DNA of 64,000 bases, taken from assembly GCF_032062135.1 (NCBI RefSeq), contig NC_092860.1, forward strand, positions 1,783,100-1,847,099, read 5' to 3'. This DNA is from Pyxicephalus adspersus (Eukaryota; Chordata; Amphibia; Anura; Pyxicephalidae). Under the pieces are notes generated by a model. It was not told where the DNA came from. It saw only the letters and a list, made by a program, of their open reading frames with translations, and made no database searches. Positions 37,114 to 57,717 of the stretch are shown here, piece by piece. Position 1 is the first letter of the stretch, and each line of letters starts with the position of its first letter. A program made the translations under genes and the position numbers.

Positions 37114-38755
37114 GAACCACGCATATTTTCTTTTTCTTTTCTTCGCCCTGTTTTGTTTTTTTTTTTTGTTTTTGCCCTATTTCTGGAAAGAGGACACCCA
37201 TTTACCAGTCACAGCATCAGAGGTGCCAAAAGCAAAATGCTCTCTCATCGTACACACCGGTGGGGAGGCCCTGTGATGAAAATTATGTTCCAAATCAGCA
37301 CTGAATCCACACGGGTCACCATGGAAGAAATAGAGAAAGTGCATCTAATCTCATCTAGCGCCTAAAGCTTCCATCCCCCGCCCGCAGTAGATGCAGGATG
37401 TACCGACATGCGTAAAAGCCGACCAGATTTACATTTTTTTTTCCATGTCATATACTGAGCACACTAACGTGGCAAATACTATAATTAATATGATCGAGAT
37501 CTGACAAGTGATTGCATATTCCTTATCCAAGGAATACCCGGCAGCTAAGTCCTCCACCTCTCGCCCTTTCCAGAACGGCCTGGAAACGTCTTACCGGCGG
37601 GCGGGAGGATAGGCATTACAATAAATTTCTTTTGCAGTATTTTTTTTCCCCCCATTTTTTCTTTTTTCAAACAGATCAGGAATATGGGTCGTACATTTCA
37701 TATAATCCAGCCACTCCAATGTTAACATCTTCTGTTGCTTTTTTAGTATTATAATTTTTTTTTAGTTTGCAAAACGAATGTAGTTTTTCTTTTTCTTTTT
37801 TTTCTTTTTCGATTTTATCTAAAAAAAAATTCACATTTGCAAAAATGTCGCCCTTTTTAGTCTAAATTTTTTTATATTGTTTCCCTCGTCTCTGTAGTGA
37901 TTTTATTTCTTTTATTTGAAGCTTGCATACACCTGCAACAATTTTTATTTTGAAGAAGAAAAGAAAAAGAAGATAAAAAAAACATCGGATACCTAAAGAG
38001 ACATTTTAACAAATTGTAAAAGAAACTGCTATTGATTTTGATCAGAGCTGCACTTAACCCCCTTTTGTTCCCTTCTGTTCTGTGTTCCAGCCTAATTTAC
38101 CCACCTTTCACCCTTCCCACCCCTCCTCCTCCACTGCCCTGCCCCTCCCTTCCTTACTTCTAAGGTTATAAAAAAAGAAAAAAAAAAACATAAAAATTAT
38201 CTTGCTTAATATTGTGTATGTTATGGCAAAGGCTGCTGTCAAAGTCCCAGTTAGGAAGAAAAAAAATCCAAACAGCAAGAAGGAAATGATGAAAAAAAAA
38301 TAATAAACAAAAAAAAAATCGTAAAAGAAAAACGTGTCAAGGGTAACTTTCATCCAACAGCCGAAAATGTCAGCGGTGAAACGCGTTTGTCCCGTTTTTA
38401 GTTTCCGTTATGGGTCATCTTTTGATTTTGGCGAGCCAGTTTGTCACATGACACACTTGTAACGGTCACATTTATGTTTTTAGTTTGTGTCCGTTGTGCG
38501 GCAGGAAGTTTCCATGCGCCTGGCAAAGTTTTACATTCATTTCCCATTTCTCCATTGTTCCTTTTTAACTGCAGGGTTTTTTTTTTTTCCTCCAATCCGG
38601 TTCCGTTTCATTATTCAAAATGTCTGACCTTCTCTGAAAATGGCGTTTGGATGATGCAAGGTGGCATTTATTTATATATATATTTTTTTGTTTAATGGCA
38701 TCATTAAAATATTTATAATCTTGACATTTAATAAACCTAGGAGTATGACGTTTTA
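37114..38755 (+). other. FOXK2: FOXK2 3' UTR (extent inferred)
   Basis: No ORF of note follows the TAG stop. The stretch is T-rich with many homopolymers, as in long vertebrate 3' UTRs. AATAAA hexamers occur at 37620, 38302 and 38730; the last is taken as the main end. The true cleavage site is not visible from sequence alone. Confidence 0.6.
38730..38735 (+). promoter_or_regulatory. FOXK2: AATAAA polyadenylation signal, FOXK2
   Basis: A canonical hexamer about 1.6 kb after the stop. T-rich sequence about 30 bases downstream could serve as the downstream element. Alternatives at 37620-37625 and 38302-38307 could give shorter UTRs. Confidence 0.5.
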
Positions 38756-39312
38756 CATCAAAAACTTTTTTTTTTTAATTGTCTGTACGTTTTTCTTCTG
38801 TGGAGAAGATTTGGAGGCGGTCGAGGCTTGTGGAGGAATCTGAAAAGAATTGGGTTGGGTTGCTTAGAAAAGCGTTATAGCCCAATTCATACAAAATTAT
38901 TATGTTCCAGATCCATCACAAGGTGAGCAAACTTAGAGGGTTTCTTTTCAGTGAAAAGGAGTAGAAAAGCCTCTCCCCTGCCAGTGTTCTGCAGAAATAG
39001 AACTTTTGATTGCAGATACTGGTGCTTCCACACAAAGGCCTGATGCTCCATCCTGAATCCGAGGCCCTCCCATCTGCAGATATTCTGTTGCATAAAGCAA
39101 ATACTTACTGCTTCTTATTGGGGTTACAATGAACCTGAGGCCAATCTGCTTTAATTTTGTCATAAAAGTTGAGATTGAATTGGTTGGTTGAGTTCTGCTT
39201 TCCAGTTCTTTCTGAATGAATATTGTAAGAGACTTTTTTTTTTTTTTTTTACAACCCGTCACCTGTGCTGTGTTTGCTTCCTAGATGGGGGAAGTCTGTT
39301 GTGTTTGGATCA

Positions 39313-39314
<2 letters not shown>

Positions 39315-39348
<34 letters not shown>
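39315..39348. repeat. AC microsatellite
   Basis: About 17 AC units in the intergenic region. Confidence 0.95.
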
Positions 39349-39353
<5 letters not shown>

Positions 39354-39544
39354 AAAATATGAATATATTGTGAAAATCTCTGTAAACAGACTGAGGTCCA
39401 TGGCACAGAGGCAGCCAATTCTTTCCTTTTTTTGGTCTGCTGTTTTTTTTCACCCCCTTTCTTTTTTTTCTTTTCAATATTGCTTTGTATTCTATTAATA
39501 ACAAATTGAATGTTAAAGGGTAAAACTGATGTACAGCCAGTGGG

Positions 39545-39715
39545 CTGAGAAGTATGTAATGTGCGGGGTTCAGGAGGCAAATTGATGTGCAGAGTGCGGG
39601 TGGTTAGGAGGCAAAGTGGCGTGCCGAGTGCGTGGAGGGGTCCGCACCTAAACTGACGTGCCGAGTGTGTGGGGGGGGCCGCAGGTAAACTGACGTGCTG
39701 AGTGCGCAGCCCAAT
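39545..39715 (+). repeat. Tandem repeat of about 47 bp, 3-4 units
   Basis: Units carry AACTGACGTGC (or AAGTGGCGTGC), CGAGTGCGTGG and GGTCCGCA, lying about 0.8 kb after the FOXK2 3' end. Confidence 0.7.
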
Positions 39716-40689
39716 ACACTGTGTAAGTCAGCGGTAATGTATTTTCAAAGGGCAAAAGTAGAGTGACCTCATACCGTATGCTTAATGCCACCATATTCAA
39801 AGCACACCCCTAGGGAATTTTGCCAACATACACCCACATAGTATCCTTAACTTACACACCAGCCATCACTTACCTTTTTTGGGATGGCTGCTTCTTCAAT
39901 GTCTTCAGTTTGTCCCTACAAAGCTAGTACAGGCACTCTATCTGCACTCCTGGGCTCCCTGTGATAATGTAGTTGTAAACTTTGTCATCTCACGCATTCC
40001 AGCCCAGAGTCCTCCAGTAAAAAGCCTCACAGAAGATGGGATAAAACTGCCAGCATTTCCTATTGGCAGACCGGACTGATCTCCCAATATGATTGGTCAA
40101 TGGCTAAGGCTATTATGGTGAATTAGCAAACCTACAATTGATGACCTTTCTAAAAATGCATCCCCTCCCGCTGTGTCATTACTGAATCACCAGCATCAGG
40201 AAAAAGCTTCTCTACCTACCAGTTCTGCTCCTCCATTTTTGGACTCTGTTCTTAGAAGGTATAGCAAAATTACAGATTACTTTTTTCAGTTTTAACATCA
40301 TGCATGCCATAATATCCATGCTTTTACTAGTCTCCTGCCCTAATTTTATATAATAAAGTGTTATCTGAACCCTGCTGAGCACAAAAAAGATTTTGCTGCC
40401 TGGTCTAGGCCAATAATCTACCCTGGAGATAAAAAAAAACTCTTTATCCTGGGACAAACTGCAGTGTAGGTTAAAGCCACATTTCTTTCATTCCCTCTGG
40501 CATTATAAATCTGTCCATATTTCTGCGCAAAAAGCATTACTTTTTTTGCATGGAAATTTATTTTACCTTGTAGGCCTGTATTTCTTAGGTATACCTCACT
40601 GAAATATGTTCAATATTTAAAAATAAACTTTAAATAAAAAAAACACCAAAATCTGTTAAAAAAATAGCTAAACATGTAATATACCTGTA

Positions 40690-40930
40690 CAGTAGCTTGT
40701 ATAATGTATATATAAATAAATATAAAGATTTATTTGTATTGGACTCAATACAGCTTTTTTGTATTAAATACAATACAAAATTATTTGAATTTCCCGCCGC
40801 TCCTCCCGCCCGCAGACGTCACCAGGAAAACCCTGGAGAACGTCTCTGCACATGGCGGGAGAAGATCGAAGAAAGAAGACCTGTCCCAAGGAGCTGTAGG
40901 ACCCTGGAGGACAACAGGACAAGGTTAGTG
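40690..40930. repeat. Possible dispersed element in intergenic region
   Basis: TTTGTATTGGACTCAATACA, then AATACAATACAAAATTATTT, a dyad-rich AT block, is followed by a GC-rich CACATGGCGGGAGAAGATCG block. It looks like an anuran repeat I have seen, but there is no second copy in the window to prove it. Confidence 0.35.
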
Positions 40931-42099
40931 TTTTTTTTTATGTTTTAGGCAAACCTCAGCTTTTTAAATGGTAAATCCACCCCAAGTCAGTCTGTCATAA
41001 TAAATAGATGGGTTTAGAACAGTCTGCGTTAGGAAGTGGAAAAAATTGGACCTACTGGCAGCATCAACAGATAAACTATTACAGGAGCATTCTAGGAAAC
41101 AAAGGCTGCTTAATGCCACTGCCAGGTTATAATATCTCATTTGTATTCTGCCCATGGTCACACTTCAAGGAATCAGCACACATTGGGGATGTCCTAAATT
41201 TTTATAATGAATTCCATAAAACCTGAAACCTCCTATAGCTGATCTCTTCCTAAACTGATGACTTCCGCCGGGTCTCATACCACACACAAAGAATTATGGT
41301 CTGGGGTAAAGGGAAGCCAATCAGAAAGCAGTCTCACTGATCTAAGGCCAGGTAAGTTGATTGTGATTGGCTGGAGATTGCCCAATGCTGACCACACCTA
41401 ACTGCTAGAAAAAGATTTTTCATAATAAAAGGACAAGATCAGCGGTTTAATTATTATTTGTAATTTATTATAAATAATTAATTGTTTAAGGATTGGCTTT
41501 CCATGTAGTGTGGATGATTTTAGAATTCCCCAATCAGATGCTGTGGGTCATTTTTTTTTTTACCCTTCGTGACTAGAACATTAGAGGCTGCAATGCGCAG
41601 CAACATATAACACGACATGCTTGTGTAGCTCTGCGTGTTCTTGCAGCTGATAAATAACGAAATCATCAATTTCAATATGGAGACCTTGAAGATGTCTTGT
41701 CTGTATATGCTATCTAAAAGCGTCAAGTGGTACTGAAGTCTAACAGCTTGCTTCAAGTCATAATCAGTTTTTTCTGCAATATTCATCCTGAATATTTGGG
41801 ATTTTCTATTATGTTGGAACTATTTGGGGTTTTAAATGGTATGTGAAAGCTTTTTGTACACAATCCTTACACCTGTGTCATCCTTTCTCCCTTGGACAAT
41901 ATCCTAATCGTTCTTTCACAACTTTTCTGCCTCCCTTTTGAAGCTGCCACTTCTGCCAATATGTCACCCCTATTCTCTCTTGCCATCATACACTATGCAA
42001 GGATAAAGCAGCTGCCAACTTTAATAGGGAAATGTTGTTAGGCGCCCTCTGGAGGCAGATGAGACAACAACTACCTGCAGTAACATCGCCACACTACAG

Positions 42100-42232
42100 G
42101 ATCCGGCCTTTTTTCAGCAACCACCAGGCTATTTTTGGGTGGTTATGGATGAGTTGGGTCACAATACAGGGGCCACCACCCATCTACAATTTCTTCCCAC
42201 CCAGCCTAAAATAATGTATGGGTCGAGCACTG
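42100..42232 (-). mobile_element. CAGTGTTC MITE copy 11 (intergenic)
   Basis: Opposite orientation; GGGTGGTTATGGATGAGTTG and GGGTCGAGCACTG recognisable. The far terminus is lost. Confidence 0.65.
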
Positions 42233-42233
42233 A

Positions 42234-42312
42234 TTAGTATAATAATAGTGTTTTTTATAGCCCCAACATAATATGCAGCACTGTACATTAAATAGGGGTT
42301 GCAAATGACAGA
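42234..42312 (-). repeat. L2-type 3' tail, short
   Basis: AGCCCCAACATAATATGCAG, CACTGTACATTAAATAGGGG and TTGCAAATGACAGA, adjoining MITE copy 11. Confidence 0.7.
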
Positions 42313-42449
42313 TGTAAGTATGCGTTATTGCAGAAGGGACATGTCCTGTCCACTTCTGCAACAATGACTTACACAATCTCAGATTATGCAGAAAAAGGTT
42401 GGCTTCGCCTTTTTTACAAAATATTCAATGGCGGATTAAGAAACAGAAA

Positions 42450-43911
42450 ATTGTGAAATCTGGTCATAATTTTATTAAAAAGCATTAACATATCTTACAA
42501 AGTGTGCAAAACAAAAACTGAATTCATGATTAATTGCACTAAGCCACATGCAGATTCTTACACTCCAAAATCTACCTAAAAAGTTCTCTGACAGCGGGAG
42601 CCTTTAAAATGTCTCTGCTCACACCGGCTTCTGGTGAAATGCCTTGTGTGTTACTTTCACTTTTTCACCATAATGAAAGGGGCGCGGCTGGTCAACAATC
42701 TATGGCCTTCAGCATATTAACTTTTGCAGGAGAGCTGCATGATTCCTGAGCCTTGACCTGATTTTAGGACTGGATAAGGGAGTCAGGTGCTGCTAAAAAG
42801 CCGAAAGAGTATCCTTGGCACCCTCTTCAGTAAAGGCCCATGCTCTCCTGCAGCAATTAAAGACAACCTGTCACCTTGCCAATTATAGCTGACCCTTATC
42901 TGTTGAAGCCACCACAGAATACATGCTGCGTCCATATGGGAACAGATCATGTGACCTATTCCCAATAAGCAATGATCCAGTGGCTAGTCACTAGGTCATA
43001 TGATTAGGGGGGGGGTGTGTGATTTTAGGGATGTGTTAGCTATTGTTAACCTTAAGCCCTAACACCAATTGACATTTTGTCGGTTGTAACAGAGAAAGTA
43101 GCAGCGGGGGAGTGCTGGAGAGATGAATAAATACAGAACCTGGGTTGACTACAAATGAGCGAGGTGACAAGTGTCTCTTTACAGTGAAATCCTGCACTAT
43201 TTCTATTCTCCTTTTTAATGCCGCTGATGGTTTTAAATAACTGAACAGCAACTTACCCTGGGAAATCTTTTTAAAAACAGAAAGCTTTGATCAGCAAAGT
43301 TGACTTCACACACCACATGGCGGGCTACAATCCACATCGGTCTGTCCAGCGGGCCTGGAGGTGCAAGTTGTCGTACATCCATGGCTTGCAGGACGGGGCT
43401 ACAGAAGCAATCTGGGGCTGTCAGAGCTCTAGACACAGTCTGGCATGATATTAGTGGTTGCTTTGTCAATGTTAGTATGTGCTATTTTAGTGTGACATTG
43501 ACAAACGGGGCATCATGGGTTAGGCTGAAAACGGGGCAGTAAATGTTAAAAATGAATAGATGAAAGTTCTGACAGTGGCTAGATGTTCCCGAAGCCTCCG
43601 GCTTGCCGTACAATACTGCTGCGGCTCGTTCTATAGGAAGCAGAGGACGTTCATACAACAAAATGTCTTCATCTCCGTTCACTCATCGCAATTTGTGGCA
43701 GAAAAAAAAGAAACCTTCCTGGATGTTTCCGATCGTCAGGAAAGAAAAACTTAATGGATGGAAAAAGATTCTCAAAAGCACAATAGTCAAACGATGAATT
43801 CATTTCAAAGATAAAACTTTCATCAGAAAGTAAGCGTCAGTTTGCGGCGACTTCCAGATGAACAACAAAGATGCTCCCAAGAAAAGTCCCATCGTCTGTC
43901 TGCTAACCGTC
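42450..43911 (-). other. WDR45B: WDR45B 3' UTR (extent inferred)
   Basis: About 1.45 kb between the stop and the first strong polyadenylation signal on this strand. No coding frame was recognised. The end is inferred from the hexamer only. Confidence 0.55.
42471..42476 (-). promoter_or_regulatory. WDR45B: AATAAA polyadenylation signal, WDR45B
   Basis: A canonical AATAAA on the - strand (TTTATT on +) about 1.44 kb after the stop codon. It is the most plausible main end. Confidence 0.5.
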
Positions 43912-52489
<8,578 letters not shown>

Positions 52490-52560
52490 TTACCTCATAA
52501 CCGGGACCCCCTTCTGCTGACAGAGCCAAGACCGCTTCCGGCTTCCGCCGCCCTGTATTA

Positions 52561-52570
52561 GTCACGTGAC
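52561..52570. promoter_or_regulatory. CLEAR-type E-box 1
   Basis: Exact palindrome GTCACGTGAC, 105 bp upstream of the WDR45B ATG. This matches the known CLEAR consensus bound by TFEB, TFE3 and MITF; USF and MAX/MYC bind the CACGTG core too. Confidence 0.7.
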
Positions 52571-52610
52571 CTACCCAGAAGAGCGCCGAGCGAACACACA
52601 CACACTCCCT

Positions 52611-52620
52611 GTCACGTGAC
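52611..52620. promoter_or_regulatory. CLEAR-type E-box 2
   Basis: Second exact GTCACGTGAC, 50 bp start to start from the first, inside CCCT/ATGG flanks that do not resemble those of copy 1. Confidence 0.7.
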
Positions 52621-52658
52621 ATGGACTGGGGCAGATAGCCGGCAGGTACGCCCCTTCC

Positions 52659-52668
52659 GTCACGTGAC
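52659..52668. promoter_or_regulatory. CLEAR-type E-box 3
   Basis: Third exact GTCACGTGAC, 48 bp beyond the second. Flanks are TTCC and CCGG. It is 203-212 bp upstream of the ATG. Confidence 0.7.
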
Positions 52669-52700
52669 CCGGCCAGACTCAGAGCGCCGATGTTATCGAG

Positions 52701-54829
52701 CAGTTTTAGTAGCAGGGTTGTCACAATGAGGGAAGGTAGTCAGAGGTTATTTCTTCTCAGTGAACCACAGAGAGCTGAATGAACAGAGACAGGGAAGCTG
52801 ACTTGTTTTAAGAATCAAACAGCAGTGGTATTATTTTATAGTAACTAACCCCTAACAAGGATTTGTTTAAAAGGTACCTTAACTGACTAGATGCTTGTTG
52901 TTTTATGTGTTGGATGAGGGATCAAGATGATATCCATAGAGATGGCATTGTTCAATCTTGGTGGCTGATAGCATTCTAAAGGGACAGGATAAATAATAAT
53001 AAATTCTTTGATCTATGATGACAGATTCATTTTAAACCATATGAGAACTTGAGAAAAGAAGAAACAGATAAAATCTGATTGGCTGCTGCAGGAAACATTA
53101 TTATTCTGCAGGTTTGGGTCTATGGCAGAGCTGGGAGACGCTTGGGCCTTTCATAATATTAGCAGAAACGGGGAATGTTCTCACCATGTGTCATGTGCTA
53201 ATAATACCATGCACCCTATATACAACTATGAGAACCAGAATCTCTGATGATATGAGTGTCCTGTCACTCATAAATCAGGCTCCTTACCTGATACCTAAGG
53301 TGATGACTTACCAGCATGCTGCTGCTCCTTCACTGTCCAATCAGAACGCTGGGAGGTGACACCTCTTTATATTTTACCTGTAGTAGAGAAAGTGTTTACA
53401 CCCTCCTCATGTCTGATGAGCGGGAAGACAAAGGTTTCAAATTATTTGTCAGATAACACAGAACATGGCAGCAATGTGTTTGGGGGTTTCACGTAAAGCT
53501 GGCACTTGGAGTGTTTTAGGAGGAACAGATAATTGGGCCTCTAGAGGGGTCCTATGTGTAGAAGATCCCCCCAGGGTCCCACACCCTGCCCACTCCATAT
53601 ATGAAGAGTTCTGACACAAAGAGCAAAGCGCACATTTGCATTGGTCAGGGGTTAGCATTGGTATAGAGAACACTCTGGATTCAGGGGACCCTGGAGCATA
53701 CACAGAGAGATGCTTGTGTAGCCCTGTTATGGGGGGGTAATGTAAATGGCTCCCTCAAAACAAGCTATGGCGCTAACCTGTAGATAACAGAGAGGATCCT
53801 GAGCCTTCGCTATGTGGGAGTGAGGATACTAATAAAGTTGGCAGTGCCTCCACCCAGGACAGGGTCTCTGTTAGCAGAGGGGCTCCCTTCCTGGGACATT
53901 AACCAGAAATAATAACAGCAATATAAAACAACATCTGATGAACCACTACACCCAGCATGCAACATTAACCATTGCAGCTAAATGAACACACAGGTTGGAG
54001 TATTTGTAAGCTTTATATCTCAAAACAGTAATAACAATATATACCATCAATAAACAGCAATGAATACACGTAACAAGCACATAGTAGAGTCCTGAGGAGA
54101 ATTGTGCACAGATATACCCGGGTATATATACAGTCTATACCCACAAATACCTCCAGTAATGATCAGTGTCAGGGTGAGTTGCAGAGGCCTCTGGAGTTGA
54201 TTGTAGTAAAGATGTCCTGATGAGATGATCCTGAAAACAGCAGCAAGGAAATCCTCCAACCGACAATTGGGCTGTGTGTGCTATGATCCTGTATTGCAGG
54301 GATGGAGGCAAAATCTCTGGAGTTCAGGAACAATCTATCTGCCCTACCACTTAGACCCTAGCAATCACACTAATCTGCCAAGGCAACCGGACCTCTGCTA
54401 CCTATGGGCCATCGGATGCCTAACCTATGCTAGATGTAACTAGACAGGACGCGGATCAGCAAAGATAACTGAAACGGGCAGAGCACATATATATCTGTAT
54501 ATATAGCTGATACACTGACAGTAGGGATATCCCAAAGTGATCTCTGATAAGATATCACATATACCCCATTATTACAGAGGGAATTATTATAATATTGCAC
54601 TACACACAGACAAGGCAGTCAGTGTGTTCTGGAAGGGAAGCAGGCACCTATCCTGGCTGAGCACATGTTCTCATCTCTATCCCTGTACCTCGTGCATTTC
54701 TCTATATCCTGATGGGGTTTCCCAGGCCACTATCAGAGGCAGGAAAACTTCAACAACTTTATTTGCTATTTACAAAGTTACAACTCAGCAAGCAGATAGA
54801 AAAAGGCAAACCCCTACACTTGCTTATCT
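52701..54829. other. Non-coding stretch upstream of WDR45B
   Basis: No gene, exon or transposon was recognised in these 2.1 kb. RAB40B, expected next in the human order, was not found. Confidence 0.5.
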
Positions 54830-55735
54830 GTATGATGCCTCTATGCGATATATGATACCCCTTATGACATATTATGCCCCTATATGATATATGATACCCC
54901 AGCTGACATGTAATGCCCCTATATATTTTATGATACCCCCACTGACATGCAATGCTTCTATATGACATATAATACCCCCCCTGACATGTGATGCCCCTAT
55001 ATGACATGATACCCCCACTGTCATGTGGTGCTCCTATATGACATATGATACCCCCACTGACATGTGAAGCACCTATATATGATACCCCAGCTGACATGTA
55101 ATGCCCCTATATATTTTATGATACCCCCACTGACATGCAATGCTTCTATATGACATATAATACCCCCCCGACATGTGATGCCCCTATATGACATATGATA
55201 CCCCCACTGTCATGTGGTGCCCCTATATGACATATGATACCCCCAGTGACATGTGAAGCACCTATATGACATATGATACCCCTAATGACAATTGTTGACC
55301 CTATATGATATTTGACACCCCTAATGACATTTAATGATCCTATATGATAAATGGCACGCCTTATGACATGTACTTCTATGTGACATATACCACACTTTAT
55401 GACATGTGTTGGCCATAAATGACACCCCTTAAAACATATGATCCCCCGGTTGTGATATGATATCCCTTTGTGCTCATTGTCACATGTGACAGCTCATATG
55501 ACATGTGATGCCCCTATGTGTTGTATGACACCCTTTATGACATATGATGCCCATTTATAGAATCTGACACCCATTATGACATGAGAAGCTTCTGTGATAT
55601 GTAACACCCCTTATCACATATGACACCCCCTTGTATGTGATGCACCAATGTGACATATGACACCTCTTACATGGTATGCCCCCATGTTATATGTTACAGC
55701 CTTTTGACATGTGATGCATCCATGTGACAAATGAT
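54830..55735. repeat. Minisatellite of about 38-bp ATGACATATGATACCCC units
   Basis: Repeated landmarks are ATATGATACCCCCACTGACA and TGTGATGCCCCTATATGACA. Order is high in 54880-55300 and decays toward 55735. A block of about 170 bp (from near 54900) is itself repeated from near 55085. No gene. Confidence 0.9.
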
Positions 55736-55834
55736 ACCGGAGTGATTCTGTTTGCCTCTAAAGATTGATGTACAGTATTCCCTTATTTTAGTTACAATCT
55801 CTGTGCTTTAACTGTTAAGCATTTGATTTTATTG

Positions 55835-56107
55835 GTCTGTTTGGAGACCTAAAAGAACCGAACACCCATGTCCAGGATGCATCGGTGTGTGTGATGGCTC
55901 CTGAAGCTCTGATTCCACCCACAGTCCACTCCTTGTGAATCACTCCCAAATTCTTGAATGGGTTTCAAGGCTAAGGTTACTCCTGTTGCTTTGTGCCACA
56001 TTTTTTTCCTTCCACTCAACTTTCCATTACTATGCATATTCTTAAATTGAATCACTGAAATAAATTAACTTTTCAATGATTTTCTAATTTGTTGAGATTC
56101 ACCTGTA
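55835..56107 (-). mobile_element. Tc1/mariner-like transposon 5' fragment
   Basis: The - strand starts TACAGGTGAATCTCAAC, the terminus of a widespread vertebrate Tc1 family as I recall it. One frame gives FKNLGVIHKEWT, resembling the transposase DNA-binding region (RFKNLGELHKEWT-like), and another gives SGRKK. Frames are broken and the rest of the transposase is missing. Confidence 0.65.
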
Positions 56108-56601
56108 CAGTGAGAGGGTGGTGGGCTGTCGAATAGGCATTTCTACCTTTGTACTGCGCCATAGCTACAACACTACAAACCAAATATAAATTCTTTAATT
56201 ATCTGTCAGTATTCATTTTGTCTGCTGTTATTCTTTGAGTATACACCTCAGGTGATCATCCAATTGTGGCAGAACGTTGTATGACAAAAACCCTCCAAGC
56301 AATCAACAGCTCAGCAATGAAATAGTGTGATGTGCTCCTTGTGAAGGGATAGAGACACTGCAGCTTTCCTCATTACACTCTGCCGTGTATAACTATGAAC
56401 AAGATCTCCCAATCAGAAATCAGTCTGCAAAGAACAAACTATCAGGTAGGTAAAGGTATCTCTATTCACATTTGTCAGTGTTTAACAGACATGAGTCTGT
56501 TCTGTAACTTTATAAAATTTGGATTTCTGTAAACTTGCTGGTAAATGTTGCTATCAGGCAGGGCTTACCATCCCAAACCTCCCACCCTATGGTGTGGGGT
56601 A
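56108..56601. other. Stretch with nothing recognised
   Basis: Between the Tc1 fragment and the tRNA-like copies no coding or repeat signal was identified. Confidence 0.4.
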
Positions 56602-56683
56602 ACCAGCCACTAACAGTCTTTTCTGTTCCCTGGAAGCCCAATTGATTTCTAGTGTATCGACTTAACCACTCGGCCAAAACTAC
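56602..56683 (-). pseudogene. tRNA-Ser(AGA)-like pseudogene
   Basis: The - strand begins GTAGTTTTGGCCGAGTGGTT and continues with an anticodon arm CACTAGAAATCAATTGGG, matching tRNA-Ser(AGA) through the variable arm. The T arm and the 3' acceptor strand do not match (no GGTTCGAATCC), so it is a decayed or 3'-truncated copy. Confidence 0.6.
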
Positions 56684-56790
56684 CTGCTGACTGCTCTGGC
56701 TTTTTCCCAATCCTGAGAGCGTAGGGGGTAGGACTGGAGCCTGTACAGAAAGTGCCCCATGAATTTCTCTGCAGTCCTCGTCCACGTCAC

Positions 56791-56872
56791 CCAGACGCTT
56801 TCCGATCGCAGATGGCGTTGGATTTAGGCTCCAGTATCTCCGGAGGCGTGGGTTTAAATCCCACCGCTGCCA
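56791..56872 (+). pseudogene. tRNA-Leu(UAG)-like pseudogene
   Basis: The 3' two-thirds, GGATTTAGGCTCCAG (anticodon UAG), GGAGGCGTGGG and TTTAAATCCCACCGCTGCCA, match tRNA-Leu closely over an 82-nt length. The 5' acceptor strand (CCAGACG) no longer pairs with CGCTGCC, and the B box has TTTAAATCC in place of TTCGAATCC. It is probably inactive. Confidence 0.65.
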
Positions 56873-57289
56873 GTCACAAGCTTTTAGGTTTTTCTCTTAC
56901 CTCCCAAACACAGGTTAGGAAGGCTACATGTGCGGCCTCTGGATCTGTTAAAGTTGGTTGTTCCAGTTTGACCAAGATGGACTATTTTGTGAATGACTAT
57001 GGTTTGGGCAATTCTTGTAAGTCAAATGTCCCCCCTCCCCTCTGTGAAAATTTTGGGCAGTTCTCCGACCCCCAAGGAAAGTCCAATATATGCCATGGCA
57101 ATTCCAACATGACTGGCTGGAGAAAGACTCTGCCTGGAGGAAAAGCGCTAAGACTGCCACTGCTGCCAAGGCCTCTTCTCCCACACTGTTTCAAGCAGTG
57201 AAAACTCTATTGGGGGGTCCGTGAAAGATAAGACTACAAGATGCCTAATAAGCAAACAACTTTTTTTTGCCTTTATCCACCCCCAGATC

Positions 57290-57345
57290 GGCAAGAGCAC
57301 AGTGATTTGAACCTGCGTGGGATAACCCCAATGGGTTTCTAGTCA
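57290..57345 (-). pseudogene. tRNA-Ser 3' fragment at the edge of the PCED1-like locus
   Basis: On the - strand, GACTAGAAACCCATTGGGG, then CCCACGCAGGTTCAAATC, match the anticodon, variable and T arms of tRNA-Ser(AGA). The 5' part is replaced by left-arm repeat sequence (GGGCAGTGTGCAGGCGGCAG), so the locus appears to have joined or inserted here. Confidence 0.55.
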
Positions 57346-57717
57346 ATTGAGTCTGCCGCCTGCACACTGCCCAGTACCCATCTCATCCAGACTAGACTCA
57401 AGCTCAACAGGTTCTTCTTTCCCCGCTGATTCCGCCAAACCCAATGCCTTTCTTGTAGTTTCGCTACATAGTAGGTAGGGACAGATCTCGTTCATCCAGT
57501 CATGTCTCCAATAGCTACAGCTTCGACACTGTCCATTTAGGTGATGGCCTCGACCTCTAATGCTATCTTTGCTCCGTCTTAGGGCCCACCGTCTCCTCCT
57601 CATGCTGTTACTGCTGCCGCCTACCCAGTACCCAGCTCTAGATGCCAGTTACCAATTCTGTCTACGCTGCATCTCAGAGCCCACCGCCTCCTCTTCCTGC
57701 TATTTCTGCTGCACGCC
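57346..57717 (-). repeat. Left inverted arm of the PCED1-like locus
   Basis: Read on the - strand, this contains one or two units of the same roughly 100-bp minisatellite that fills 58840-62340, in opposite orientation. It also contains a module with GGACAGTGT, GAAGCTGT and GGAGACATGA, and another with GGAATCAGCGGGGAAAGAAG. Both modules recur on the + strand at 62360-62512, and the second also at 58760-58830. The arm ends against a tRNA-Ser-like sequence. Confidence 0.7.

Larger units (their letters stand above)
38756..42449. other. Intergenic region between convergent FOXK2 and WDR45B
   Basis: No coding exon was seen. It contains an AC dinucleotide run, a roughly 47-bp tandem repeat, a possible mobile element at 40690-40930, one MITE copy and a short L2 tail. 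Nothing was recognised in 39720-40690 or 40960-42090. Confidence 0.75.

Noticed and set aside
57343..57603. 86-residue ORF after the PCED1-like copy as its C-terminal tail
   Set aside because: The sequence is the inverted arm module, also present at 58760 and 62460 outside any PCED1 frame.
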